Below are positions 20,968 to 30,345 of a stretch of 30,345 bases of DNA, in pieces (the stretch's first letter is position 1; every line of letters begins with the position of its first letter). The stretch lies in NCBI GenBank assembly GCA_900175165.2, contig FWWN02000186.1, positions 1-30,345 on the forward strand. The letters are read 5' to 3'. The notes beneath the pieces are model-generated. The model saw only the letters and a list, made by a program, of their open reading frames with translations. It was not told the origin of the DNA and made no database searches. The DNA comes from Rhizomucor pusillus. Taxonomy: Eukaryota; Mucoromycota; Mucoromycetes; Mucorales; Lichtheimiaceae. Position numbers and translations under genes: made by a program.

Positions 20968-22790
20968 GAGCGGTCGCTTATTCACGCGCGGATCAAGACG
21001 ATGTCACTCGTACTAATACGAAGCAACAACGCAGTTTGACAGGCTCATTCTCGGGTAGCAACGCATTATTGGTAAGTTGTCTTTGATCCGCATGATAATC
21101 AATCTGGGCCGCAATGCAGTCACGATCTTTCACACGTAAAGTCTGTGCCAGAATAGATGCGTGCCGTTATACCTGACCTTTAAAGTCATATCAGCCTCGG
21201 AAGATATAATTAGCCTCGGCTTTCTCGGTGGAGATAATCATTCAGCTTTTGTCTTTTCTGGTGTAAACGCTTGGATAGATGAGGCAATCCTTATCGCAAC
21301 GCCTTGATTCTTTCAAAGTAATGTTATACACGATCCCCTGCTACGCAAACACTCTCTGGAAAAGTTGCGCAGTGTTGCAGCTTGCTTAACGGATACTAAT
21401 GGGACGGGTGCTCTCTTCCTCGTTCAAACAGTCAAACAATATGTATGACAAAGCTAGGCGACTAAAACTTTCAGAAATTTAACAGAACGATTCTTACTCG
21501 GTTTAAGATCCTGATATCCTTGGAGATAGGATGGAAAGTTCATTCTTCCTTGTTGCGCCCTCTGCAGCTTTGAAAATCTATCGACATAAGCATTATTTTC
21601 ACAGTTTCCTACAATTATCTATAGATATGCTACGTATACTGCTTTACAAAATTACAGCAACATGCCGTATGCGACGCTAGCATTTGATACTTAATAATGA
21701 TTGTCTTGTCCAATAAAGCGCCTTCGCGGCAAGCTGAGCCAATGATGACGCTCTTGTCACCTGAAAATCAATCGAGATCTTTTGACCTAGGACTATCTGG
21801 ATTCTTTCAAGACACTGCCACGAGCTCCATTGTTTCGTTGCATCGCCCGCGAGTCCGTGCCACACTGTCATCTGAGGATGAAGCACGGTGGGGTATCCAT
21901 CTACGAATTTAATAGGATCGGGTGACTACGTGACAGGTAAAGCGGGACATACAAAAAGCTAGGATGGGACGTTATTGACCACAAATCGTTAGCGTAATTC
22001 CTTTACTTATGTTGACTCCGTTATCCTTATTGGACAAGGTGGTTAGATTCAACTTTGTCAGCCACAAGATATTTCATTTTGATGATTTCTTCTAATACAT
22101 AGCATACTCGACGGTCTCTTCTATTGTTGCACACTACATAGCTCTCCTGGCACATTTTTACGAACAGCTATCATAATATAAATTCGGTAGTAAATAAAAG
22201 CAAGAGCTACACTGGAAAATGAAGCAATAAATGACAGCAAAAAAGATATTGATTATGAGTATTACAGCAGCGTTCGATATATAGCCCTACTGCATGGATG
22301 ATGGAGCCACAGACAATAATACATCAGACACTCACGGTCCCACAGCGACGAGTACGGCATTGTACATTTGTACATATGATGGCTAACCAGACCGCCAGGT
22401 CCTACACCACAGCAAACTTGAAACTGCAGACGATTCGATTCGAATCTCCGCACAACAACGTTTTGGAAAGATTGCTGCGCCGTTTCCCTCTTCTCTTCTT
22501 CACCTTTTTGTAGATTCGCCTGCGAATGTGTGCCTCGGGATTCCCTTCAAGACGGTCAAGCAGCAATGGATACGGAGCGGCGACGGACGGAATAGTAACA
22601 ATGGAGTTTCGGGCTCTTTCTGACTCTTGTCAAAGAAGGGCCCACTCAGTCAAGCTGAGTCAGCGGCTATATATCCTGTTCATCGATCACTATATTATAT
22701 GATTAGTATCTATCAGCTGGGCATTCTAGGCTGACAGATACTATGATTTGCAGATTAATCTGCATACTCTTTTGAACCCCACATTTTTTT
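20968..22790. other. Gene-poor region, left part
   Basis: No coding region can be supported. Short frames (for example 21697-21912) have no domain. An imperfect hairpin is found at 22705-22742, and CTCAG/CTGAG arms near 22646-22660. Confidence 0.55.
22705..22742. repeat. Imperfect 13-bp inverted repeat (hairpin)
   Basis: AGTATCTATCAGC (22705-22717) and GCTGACAGATACT (22730-22742) pair at 12 of 13 positions across a 12-nt loop. No T-run follows, so a bacterial-type terminator is not implied. It stands 49 bp before the internal copy of the terminal-repeat motif. Confidence 0.5.
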
Positions 22791-22877
22791 GGGAACTGAC
22801 CGTGCCGCCTCCTCGTGGTGGTTCCTGGATATATCGTTGGCTTTACATTGTACTGCCTAACGTGAACTGAACGGCAC
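22791..22877 (+). repeat. Diverged internal copy of the terminal-repeat motif
   Basis: This segment aligns with bases 214-285 of the left terminal repeat. GTGCCGCCTCC, GTGGT.CCTGGATATA.CGTTGG and CGTGAACT.AACGGCAC are shared, and about a dozen bases are inserted in the middle. It keeps the GTGCCG/CGGCAC ends (22802-22807 and 22872-22877). Outside these limits similarity fades quickly. Confidence 0.7.
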
Positions 22878-25011
22878 AATTTATCTTAAGGATGAAGATC
22901 ATAGTAAATAAAAGTTTACGCGGAAAATGCTACGATAGTCAATATTCTCGTAATCAGGTTCCTTTATGTATATAGAGATGATGTTAACTTTACTGTACAC
23001 TATTGCATCCCCTTAAAAACCTGCATTCAAGCTACTATATGTAACAAAGCAATTAGGCGAGCACATAATTTATGCATATGCGTCAATGAACCCGCTCTCT
23101 ATTGAAGATCTAAGTTCTGTCGCCTAGGATTTCAGGCTATCTCGCTAACTCATTGAGTTTATTGTGAATATTCATTCAACTCTTTCGAATGCCTTTGCAA
23201 CCTATGCAAGCGCAGTTGCTAGATTTATTCTATTATCCCTTTGCCTCAAAACATTATCAAACATTTTCAACCTGGCACCGAGTTTATGTCACGACTCATC
23301 GGTTTACATGGCAATGACCTGTCTCGCTGGTAACTCATTGAATCTGACGCGTAGCGTTCGATGATGTTACATATCAGATATAGACGGCGAATTTACATTG
23401 TTTCAGGTTCGCTGTCTTGTAGCGTTCTTTGGAGCGCCTTGTGTATCATGTGAAGATGTTTATATGGCAGCGGTGGAGAAGAGGACAATTAAAGACATAT
23501 TCATATTTACTGTTGATATTATCACGGACGATCCGTTTCAATGTATGGGAAAGCGCTACATTTTGGGCGGCGGAGTAAACCAGATACACGGTTTCGTGTT
23601 TGCCAGATGACAACAAAGCTGCATGTTGTGGCACGCGGGAATGGATGCAATCCTTGTTCCGATTTACGTCGTCAATTCACCACATCCATGAACCAGATTG
23701 GTATAAAGCTCTAAACTGGACTTTAGGAGTTACTACACATAAGATAGAAACATGTCCGAGTGTGATTATTACATATTGCTCAGTGAGCAATAAATAAACT
23801 ACGTATGGTTTCCCAAACAAGAGCGCCACGCGACAACATATGGATGGAAGCGCCGAATTAGGCGAACAGTATTTCTTTTCTACGAATAACGAATCTGCTG
23901 GTTTGCGCCGTAGAATGTTTGGAGGCGTTCGTTGTAGATCAATAAGGATTCTTGTCTAAAAAAAGCTTATTACCGACGATGTGTTTTAGCTTTTACCACT
24001 GCTGCTGGTGTGCATATTCAGAACAAAAACACATCTCATTGCTAAATGTTACTGAAACGTCATCCGCGGCTGTATAGCATCATCCGCCGGGATCTTGAAA
24101 CACAACGTATCTGGCTAAAGATTCAAGACTGACACACTCAATGCAGGATTGTTGACAACACGGCGCCTAATTTTTCTAAAGGCACTGACTGGCCTCACCC
24201 CGCAAACGCTACATCAGTTGTGGCGTTATGTAACCATCAACTCGGAACGACACTCTTCCGCTGTCCCGTCAAACAAAAACCCTGTTGTAAACAGCCCGTC
24301 AGTGTCACGTTACATCCAGGCTGATGTCCGGCTGTTCTTTGTCTATCTATGCCTATGAAACGTTCGCTTTGAGCAGCGGCAGCAGTGATGAGAAAAATAA
24401 TGGATGAATAATACACAAGCACAGATTGAGGACGCATGCTATCACGATGGAGCCGGATGGTTATCCTCGATTGCAGTAGGTGGTGATCACCACCCTCTCC
24501 TCCCTTGCCAGAAATCTGACAGAGAGCTTCCATTGCAGGAAATATCTCCAAAAAAACTTTGTCTTGACGTTTGTTTACACGCATGACTTTGGGCGCTCCT
24601 TCGCAAATGTTACAGACTTCTCTATTTAGGAAATATTAAGCAAACAATTTTTTAGGAGAGTGTGATAGGGAGAACGGAGGACAGAACATCTAGGAACATA
24701 TACAAGGAGAACAAAGAAGATGAGAGCAGATGATGACGATGCTGCTGCTCATTGACAAGAAATAAGATCATGGGACGCTGCAATGGAAGGGAAACCAGGA
24801 CAGGTACCCGGCATCCAGCCGACCAGTATTTGTCTGGGAAAGGAGTTGACGACGGCTGGCTGGGGGTGCTGGACAATTCTGGGAATGAGAAGAACAATAA
24901 TTGTGTGTTTGTTGTCAAAAGGTTCTTTGGCGCCCAAAAAGATCAATCACCACCTCTCCTCCTGAAACATTTTGGTGGCGAAAGAAAAAAAAAGGACAGA
25001 CAACCCAAAGG
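22878..25011. other. Gene-poor region, right part
   Basis: About 2.1 kb with only short unrelated open frames (for example 23164-23364, 24149-24358). I find no domain, RNA gene or clear transposon part. Confidence 0.55.
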
Positions 25012-25019
25012 TATAAAAG
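25012..25019 (+). promoter_or_regulatory. TATA box (TATAAAAG)
   Basis: A perfect TATAAAAG lies 105 bp before an ATG in good context (CCAAAATGCC). The intervening sequence is C/T/A-rich and low in G, resembling a fungal 5' leader. Confidence 0.5.
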
Positions 25020-25123
25020 ACTTGAGTCTCGAGGAGCGAACGAGCTTCCAACACAACAACTCATCTCTATCTCTTTCTCTGCGAGCACCCTTAATACAAG
25101 CAAACAAGTCTCGATCAGCCAAA

Positions 25124-25189
25124 ATGCCACCAGACAGACCAGCCAGACCCGCCTTGCCACGACCTTACCCCAAGCCTGTAAAGCGCTAA
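25124..25189 (+). CDS. Possible 21-residue Pro/Arg-rich peptide
   Basis: The ATG at 25124 opens 21 codons, rich in proline (8) and basic residues, ending KPVKR before TAA. The case for a gene rests on the upstream TATA box, the leader-like sequence and the start context. The last codons overlap a possible donor (CCT|GTAAAG), so this may be the first exon of a longer spliced product. No family is recognised. Confidence 0.3.
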   Translation: MPPDRPARPALPRPYPKPVKR

Positions 25190-25428
25190 GGCTCTTTCTT
25201 CCCAAATCAAGACCCTCTGTCAATCAAATCATGCAGCTTCTTTCGCGGCATAAATGCGCTCTGAATACACATACACGGACACACGCGCGCGCGTACATAC
25301 CCTGCCATCTAGTAGTCATCCTAGCCGTAATTGTTTGGCCTTTCCGTTTTTGACCCCTCTCCCTCTTTCTCTGTCTCCTTCCTACCCTAGTCTTTGTAGC
25401 CATAGTAGAAATCAAATGAACGCTTTAA

Positions 25429-27365
25429 TCAGACAAGATCCCTCAGTTTTTCTTGAATATCTACGACCGTCATGTTTGCAATATCTGCTGTTTCTTGCCA
25501 TGTTTGCCGTACAAAGTGTACAGCGAAAGGATGCAATCCATTGGTTTCAGTCTTGGACGCCAGGTTCTAACAGTATGTAGGTTCATTGTTAATATACACA
25601 GGCCAAGGGAGAGTAAAGAATGTTACGCTACCTCCAGAATAGCGCCTTTCTCTCGAGCGGTCTCGATAACTTGCTGGCACACAGATTGAAGCAACAGGAG
25701 CGCACGGCGCTCGTTATCCATGCTGATAATTTCAGTCTCTCCCATGACGACATCCTGCCATTCCAACAGCCGGCGGTCAAATCCAGGCCGATCCGGTCCA
25801 TCCAGTGCCAGCAGTCGAAGTGCATTGAGCAACCTAAACGAGACTTCATCTTTCTTGATGGTATAGTCTCTGATCAAACATTCACGTTCCTTGTCAAAAC
25901 CGCGCTGCTGCCACAGTTACCAATATCCAGTAAAATAACTTACCCCGCATACCTAGCAACATGGATGCGTGATAAGTATACTTGTCTACAATAACCATTG
26001 TCATTCGTTCATACCCTGCTCGTTCAAGTATAGTTCTCTTCGTCCGTGCTCCAAGTTTGGACTCCATGTCATTAAAAAGTCCCCAGATCTCGTTGTCAAG
26101 CGAAACAAAGTTGTACTCATTGAACGGCAAAACGAATCCATACTCTCTCAAGATGGCGAGATTATCATGCGGCCCATAGTTAATAAATACCTAAATGGGT
26201 TTTCCATCCAGCAACGATAATTTTTATAAAGTTCGTGCGCATAGATTATGGACGCATACCTGTTGACCCTTTTTGTACCGTGTAAGAGTCCGAATTTCAA
26301 ATTGCTGGGTGCGAACATTGTATCCACTTTCAATCTATCCAATGCAGAAAGTTAACGCTGATATCTCCGTCACGCTCCAGTCATCTGTATATGCACCTTG
26401 GCATCCCAAGCATGATTCAAAAAATCGAGAAAAACGGCCATAGCAATGTTCCCACCCTTGATATTGGAATCCATGTTGGACATATGGATGCATCGCGTGT
26501 TCACTAGATGATGCAATGCGAGTATGTACAGCTTGGTAACCAACAGTCATTTCCTAATCAACATACCACAAAGCCATGCGTATTCATATTCTTGAAAAGT
26601 TATTGAATGTCTTTCGCCGGTCTGCGCGCACCGTTTCTAAAAAGACAAAAGGCGTGTCACGAATTGAGCATTGTATCTAAACAGATGCGAGTCAATACCT
26701 TTAAGAAATGCATTGCAGCAGCATAGTCTAACTCAATCTTTCTACGTTGTTGAGCGATTTCCTCGATAAGCGATGACGGCAAGTGTTGCGCAAGTGCTTT
26801 TGGGTATTGGACAGGCATGGTATCAAAGTGGCTCGGCAGCATGGACAGATACGGTTTCCAAAACGAGTTTGGATCCTGCTTTAGAATCGCAATGTGCAGC
26901 GCCAGCAACTGATGAGCACTGAGCGGATGCGGTCCGTATAGCTTGCTAAGCTCTTCGCTGCTTATCAAGAAATGTTTCGGTACAGATACAATGATCTCTC
27001 CAGCTTCAATGTCAGAAGTGGCCATCATACCACGACCGGTGTCTTTTTTTTTTTACAAAAAACGTTACAAAACTTTACATTGCATTACACATATTCATCA
27101 GAAACGCACCAGGAAACTCGGCCAAGACCAGCTTGGCTTTTGGAAAGTTATGCTCGCGGAGCCAATTTAGGTATCGATCGTAGCGTGCATCGCGAACAAC
27201 TAGATCGATCAGGATCAACAAATGGTCATCAAACGTGGAATGCGGCGGTGAGCTACCTTTGCCGCGACTAGGAGCGGCCGTTTTTTCCTGCATTTTTCGG
27301 GCTTTGCGTTGTCTGGTGGCCCTTCCTGGTCGGCTTTTATGCTCGCATGCAGAAGTATGACTCAT
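25429..27365 (-). CDS. SETD4: SET-domain lysine methyltransferase, SETD4-like
   Basis: Eight exons: 27365-27110, 27042-26699, 26636-26567, 26503-26397, 26334-26260, 26190-26015, 25869-25632, 25566-25429. Total 467 residues. The SET domain shows FPDTGRGMMA (83-92), FWKPYLSMLPSHF, the VNTR block, FLNHAWDAK (251-259) with the Asn-His of the AdoMet site, and VFINYGPHDNLAILREYGF (from 285) with the catalytic-type Tyr. This order matches SETD4 better than SETD3 or the Rkm proteins. The Rubis-subs-bind-like C-terminal part begins DYTIKKDEVSFRLLNALRLL. The start is the first ATG giving a basic, hydrophilic N-terminus; ATG 27440 is also in frame. Intron 6 (26014-25870, 145 bp) is the longest and was chosen because AG-DYTI fits the family. 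The last exon is less certain: without it the stop is at 25623. Confidence 0.87.
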
Positions 27366-28080
27366 AGAATCGTTGGTGAAACCTTCCTTCTCTGAGAGCA
27401 AAAACAAAAATGAAACTAAGCGTAGCCAGCAAAAAGGCATTGGTATCTCCGCTTTGAAACGACGGCTCTTTGTTCCTTGAGATAGAAAGAGAAATGAGAA
27501 GCGACGTTTGATTAACCATCTGCTAGGTAAAGCTAGACACTTTGATATCTAAACATGGCCAAAATCGAATGTGTCACCAGGAACAGTGGATCAACTACCT
27601 GCCGCCGTAAACAGCCCAAAAGGATTATTTAACTCTGTGGCAACGGCTACTTCAGCAGTTTCCAAGGATTTCCTGTCAACATGTGCGATTGTTATGAAAC
27701 ATGTCTCGCAAAAAACCATTATACATAGATTGTGCTTTGTGACCAAGAGCTTAGATTTCGGCTTTGATAACATTGCTCTCGAGCATAAGACATTGGAGAT
27801 TTTTGCTGGGCGACCTATACAATGCACCTGCTTCAGGAGTATCGCCTGTACAACAATGATCGGCTGTGCAACAAGGCATGACGGAGAATCATCGCGTGGT
27901 GTCATTCGCGTTTTTCTGACTGATGTTGTTCCTGAGTTGGAACAAGGATAGACGGGATGCACGAAGCTGCGACCTGCCTCAATATATGCAGCCTCCTTGA
28001 GCAACTTTACCCTATTTTTCAGCGCTTCGATTCTATTTCTTCGTTCGATGCGCTATCTACGACTAGCTGTTATGCGGACA
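27366..28080. other. Unassigned region upstream of the SET-domain gene
   Basis: Long frames run on both strands here (27571-27951 plus, 27591-28004 minus) and overlap almost completely, so at most one can be coding. Neither shows a domain, signal peptide or splice partner. Confidence 0.4.
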
Positions 28081-28083
28081 TGA

Positions 28084-28619
28084 ACAGAGTTTGCTCCATT
28101 CGATGAATCTTTGTCCGTGTTCGAGGTGGTCCTGGAGGTTCACCACATGGACCTGAATCAAAACTGGGAGCGATGCATGTTGACAACTATGTCAAGAGAA
28201 CAGCTGTCTCTTGGTTCACCAAGACCATGAGAAGCAAAGAATTCACCTGGAAGGAGGTCAATGAACGATTGCAAAAAGAAATATGTTGCTCACACGCGTA
28301 CGCAGAGAGTATCTGCGGAGCAGACGAGGTCAACAAAGCCATAGACCGCAGTTAGTCAAAGTAATTTGCATGACGCCCAGAACCGACACCAAAGCTGACT
28401 GTAGAGAGAATTGCCGCGCTGCTATCCATGTTTGATAGCGACAACATGGTGCTTAAGGCGATCAGTCTGGATCCGACGACGAGGAGTTTGACAGGCGACC
28501 ACTGGCCAAGAGACAAAGGACCAAGGCACGCAACGTCACCGACGGCAACGACCGTTAAGCACCCAGGTGCAACCTTTTTGAAATATGCAAGTAATGTACA
28601 TATATATATGGGTCAATAG
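28084..28619 (+). pseudogene. Retroelement gag-like remnant
   Basis: Three consecutive fragments in different frames look like pieces of an LTR-retrotransposon Gag: FAPFDESLSVFEVVLEV..NWERCML (from 28084), then VKRTAVSWFTKTMRSKEFTWKEVNERL (from about 28192), then KLTVERIAALLSMFDSDNMVL. The W-F and F-T-W-E/K spacing is typical of Gag cores. Frame changes and a stop between pieces show decay. The similarity is judged by eye and is weak. Confidence 0.35.
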
Positions 28620-29191
28620 CAGCGGTGTACCAATATCTCTTATCGCTGGCTACCGGAGCTGTTTGGAATAAATTCTGGAACAAGGTCGATCGTATGACAT
28701 TGCAGTGATCAATAGACTTTCCAGCCACGAGAGTAACCCATTTATGGAAACCTTTCTCCCCTCAGCGAGAGCTTAGTCCTTTGCAAGCGCTTTCAGGCTT
28801 TGCTTCGCTCGCTGCGCTTGATTCGCTAAAGCTCATGGCTGATCCGACTCTGTAGAATAAACTCGCTTGATTTTCAGAAACTTCCACCATTATCCGGCAG
28901 TTTTGCATCCGCTTCGCTACTGCAAGCATAGCGCCATCGAATTCCGAGAGGTCTTGATAACCACGCTTCTTTTCTCGTGCTACTTTTGCTGAATTCATTC
29001 TAGTGTCAGAATCACGACTATTTTTATTTCCGAAAAGCTGAACATTTGGACGCTTCGACTATTTCTGGACTTTTCGGTGTAACTTGATGTACATTCAACG
29101 AAAAACATGTAGCGAGTTTTTTAAGCAGTATAAAGTGTTAAGTTATGGTCAAGAAATCTTCCTGTGTGGAAGAGAGCTCTCTGCATGATGT
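28620..29191. other. Region between the gag-like remnant and the right terminal repeat
   Basis: A minus-strand frame running from about 29060 to 28762 (some 97 codons, Ser/Lys/Glu rich: MNSAKVAREKKRGYQDLSEF) is open but has no recognisable domain. Nothing else is seen. Confidence 0.35.
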
Positions 29192-30345
29192 ACGGCGTTT
29201 GAATTGTCGTTGGCTGGAGTCCGTGCACGTTGCACGACAAGTCGGCGCATAATCGTCGTACAGAGATGTGGAAGTACAATTTCCTTGAAAGCTGAAGAAA
29301 CAGAATCTTGCATCAAAGCAATACATTTAACTATGAAATATAAGAGTAAAGGAGTGAATTTGGATCGGTAGAACAAGAACCAAATCTTTTCATGGTCATG
29401 TGATACCGCCCTCCCCAAGGAATTTGACAGAGGCGATGCTTAGGAAAAGAAAAGGGAAAACCAGCAGTACTCAAAGTCTTTACGGCGATGGAAGAAACTA
29501 ATAGAAATATATATTTACATCAACATTAACAAGCAGGCTGCGCAGTAAAGAGAGTATATTTGACCGGAGAGCCTGGCTCTCAATGAGTTGCAATATGAAA
29601 GTGAGCTGTTGGAAGAACCTTTGACAGATCTCCAAGAAAACGTAAAGCTACAGCAGCCATGGTTGAAATACGCGTCCGTAAACTTGTATTACGTTGCAAG
29701 TGTGATAAATATCATAGCTCTCATATTCGAAACAGAAGTGGCAAGAGCAGCTTCGTTCGTTCTGACTGACTGGGAGAAGTAAAGTGGACGGAACACGTAA
29801 GCTTTCCCTCGCAGCAGCTCTCAGACATACCATGCAAGGTAGAGTAGGGCGTAGGAGCTATGGAAGGCGAATGAAACACTTCACGATCACTGAGCAAGTC
29901 GAAATGAGCAGAGCAATCTCTGAGGCAACCACGAACCAGAACTTGCAAACGCGCCGATACGAATACTCACTCTATCACAGACTACAACAACAATACAATA
30001 GCAACCAGTAGCAAGCTAAAAGGTGTTTACAATAGTCAAGTTATTGCAAAAAGAATACTGGTGCCGTTTAGTTCACGTTGTTTCCAACGGTATATCCAGG
30101 GACCACCGCGTGGAGGCGGCACCGCCAGTCCCCTAACCGCCCTAGCGCCAGCCATCGGCCATCATCCACCCGAGCAGGTACCGGTGTCGGCCAACTGTCC
30201 ATATTATATGCCACTAGGGCGGCCTACTCGCATGTTATCCCGAAGGAAGGTCAGGAGTAGCTCCCCGCTCTGTCCAAAATTATGTCCTGAAAATTCTTTT
30301 TATACCTGTTTATTTTTTTGTTTTCATGAGCTTGTGGTAACATTT
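29192..30345 (-). repeat. Right copy of 1154-bp inverted terminal repeat
   Basis: This is the reverse complement of bases 1-1154 with three substitutions and no indel. The outermost bases read AAATGTTACC from the left and GGTAACATTT into the right edge. Because the window stops exactly at the repeat edges, any target-site duplication outside cannot be seen. The mismatch opposite position 960 is silent in the longest overlapping frame, while those opposite 1026 and 1034 change residues, so there is no sign of coding constraint. Confidence 0.95.

Noticed and set aside
22430..22455. TTCGAATC-like B box of a tRNA gene
   Set aside because: No A box, acceptor stem or cloverleaf can be drawn around it.
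24752..25123. A 145-codon frame covering the TATA box before 25124
   Set aside because: The frame runs through the TATA box and the leader-like sequence and has low-complexity composition; the upstream part is probably open by chance.
25266..25296. CACA/GCGCGC run as a regulatory element or Z-DNA site
   Set aside because: It is a short simple repeat without further support.
27571..28004. Overlapping long frames on both strands as genes
   Set aside because: The two frames overlap almost fully and neither shows a domain or splice partner.
1..30345. A linear plasmid or viral genome with terminal repeats
   Set aside because: No DNA or RNA polymerase, terminal protein, capsid or packaging gene is present; the interior consists of intron-containing nuclear housekeeping genes.

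Overview
The window reads as nuclear DNA of an intron-rich, early-diverging fungus, most likely Mucoromycota (inference). The genes carry many short introns, mostly 50-90 bp, with GT..AG ends and CTAAC/CTAAT-like branch sites. They encode typical eukaryotic housekeeping proteins, and a TPR/F-box/LRR gene of the Dia2/Pof3 type is present. No genus can be named from the sequence alone.

Layout. Bases 1-1154 and 29192-30345 are inverted copies of one repeat with three mismatches, so the window begins and ends exactly with a 1.15-kb inverted terminal repeat. Inside lie, from left to right: a gene-empty stretch (1155-2981); a disrupted TPR/F-box/LRR gene on the minus strand (2982-5189); a regulatory-looking gap (5190-6567); an ankyrin-BTB gene of the ABTB1/BPOZ family (+); the Mediator kinase-module subunit MED12 (+, 15 exons); a small eight-cysteine zinc-ribbon protein (-); the RNase H2 catalytic subunit (-, 7 exons); a small mitochondrial membrane protein (+) sharing a 199-bp divergent promoter with RNase H2; an alternative type II NADH dehydrogenase (-, 16 exons); a gene-poor 4-kb stretch (about 20970-25010) holding a partial relative of the terminal repeat; a possible tiny peptide gene with a TATA box; a SETD4-like lysine methyltransferase (-, 8 exons); and a 1.8-kb remnant zone with a gag-like fragment next to the right repeat. 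Exon chains were built by hand from splice signals, reading-frame phase and family conservation. MED12, RNase H2A, NDH-2, ABTB1 and SETD4 all give uninterrupted frames.

The genes form no evident pathway. They look like ordinary chromosomal housekeeping genes (transcription, DNA repair, respiration, protein methylation). I found no transposase, integrase, recombinase, polymerase or capsid gene. The inverted repeats are therefore either the ends of a very large gene-carrying element or, more simply, two copies of a repeat in opposite orientation flanking or terminating a normal locus or contig. The most unusual signals are the near-identical inverted repeats, two exact 9-bp direct duplications that mark lesions in the decayed F-box gene, two GC-AG introns with identical GCAAGT donors, and a conserved dinucleotide-binding motif placed on a 15-nt micro-exon.
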